This document shows positions 22,277 to 22,280 of a stretch of 22,280 nucleotides of DNA, one piece after another; positions within the stretch are counted from its first letter, which is position 1; the number at the start of each line of letters is the position of its first letter. The notes beneath the pieces were generated by a model. The model saw only the letters and a program-made list of their open reading frames with translations, ran no database searches and was not told where the DNA came from. Both the position numbers and the translations under genes were made by a program. The stretch spans positions 1 to 22,280 of the forward strand of contig CAYQMB010000043.1 of the NCBI GenBank assembly GCA_964418565.1. The letters run 5' to 3'. This DNA comes from JAQIBY01 sp964418565. Its GTDB lineage: Bacteria > Bacteroidota > Bacteroidia > Bacteroidales > ML635J-15.

Positions 22277-22280
22277 TTGC

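Noticed and set aside
1..22280. tRNA, rRNA or riboswitch genes
   Set aside because: I saw no cloverleaf with a GTTCRA-type T-loop, no ribosomal RNA segment and no known riboswitch core in the intergenic regions.

Overview
The window reads as a chromosomal segment of a Bacteroidota (Bacteroidia-type) bacterium. The evidence is a type IX secretion (T9SS) type A sorting domain on a lipase, a gliding-motility-associated (type B, CHU_C-like) C-terminus on a 1674-residue protein, SprB-type repeats, many lipoproteins with short Bacteroidota-style signal peptides, weak or absent Shine-Dalgarno sequences, and several near-consensus TAnnTTTG promoters. I cannot place it below phylum or class.

Layout. 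1-1485: 3' part of a secreted lipase with a T9SS tail. 1549-3704: two overlapping genes, a soluble PAS histidine kinase and an unusual response regulator made of a receiver domain fused to a Crp/Fnr-type DNA-binding module. 3705-3906: intergenic region with two tandem FNR-like operators, TTGATTAAGATCAA and TTGATTAGCATCAT, centred 22 bp apart. 3907-9023: seven co-oriented genes that look like a stress module: coiled-coil lipoprotein, double PRC-barrel protein, small coiled-coil protein, exported protein with six BON domains, four-helix membrane protein, baeRF (bacterial archaeo-eukaryotic release-factor-like) protein, second small coiled-coil protein, then a strong terminator. 9073-11652 (minus strand): SnoaL-like protein, ankyrin lipoprotein and a clade-3-type catalase. 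11872-13035: PLP aminotransferase with a clear promoter. 13069-18670 (minus): small lipoprotein and the giant T9SS/SprB-repeat surface protein. 18817-20711 (minus): outer-membrane beta-barrel protein translationally coupled to an S41-family peptidase lipoprotein. 20712-21128: gene-free, with a long imperfect inverted repeat and a second hairpin. 21129-21968: NmrA-like NAD(P)-binding oxidoreductase. 21969-22280: gene-free, holding an imperfect palindromic element about 250 bp long.

Most interesting region. I propose that 1549-9023 is one regulon: the kinase phosphorylates the REC-Crp/Fnr protein, whose recognition helix (ETIAR) resembles that of FNR (ETISR), and this protein binds the tandem FNR-like boxes directly in front of the module. 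The module combines envelope proteins (BON, lipoprotein, membrane protein), PRC-barrel and coiled-coil proteins and a translation-related baeRF protein. The kinase has Met where HisKA kinases usually carry the Thr/Asn needed for phosphatase activity. The link is inferred from sequence and position, not demonstrated.

Assembly note. The 100 N at 9552-9651 are flanked by an exact 55-bp duplication. This looks like two contigs with an unmerged k-mer overlap, so the ankyrin gene is probably intact and the true gap is probably zero.
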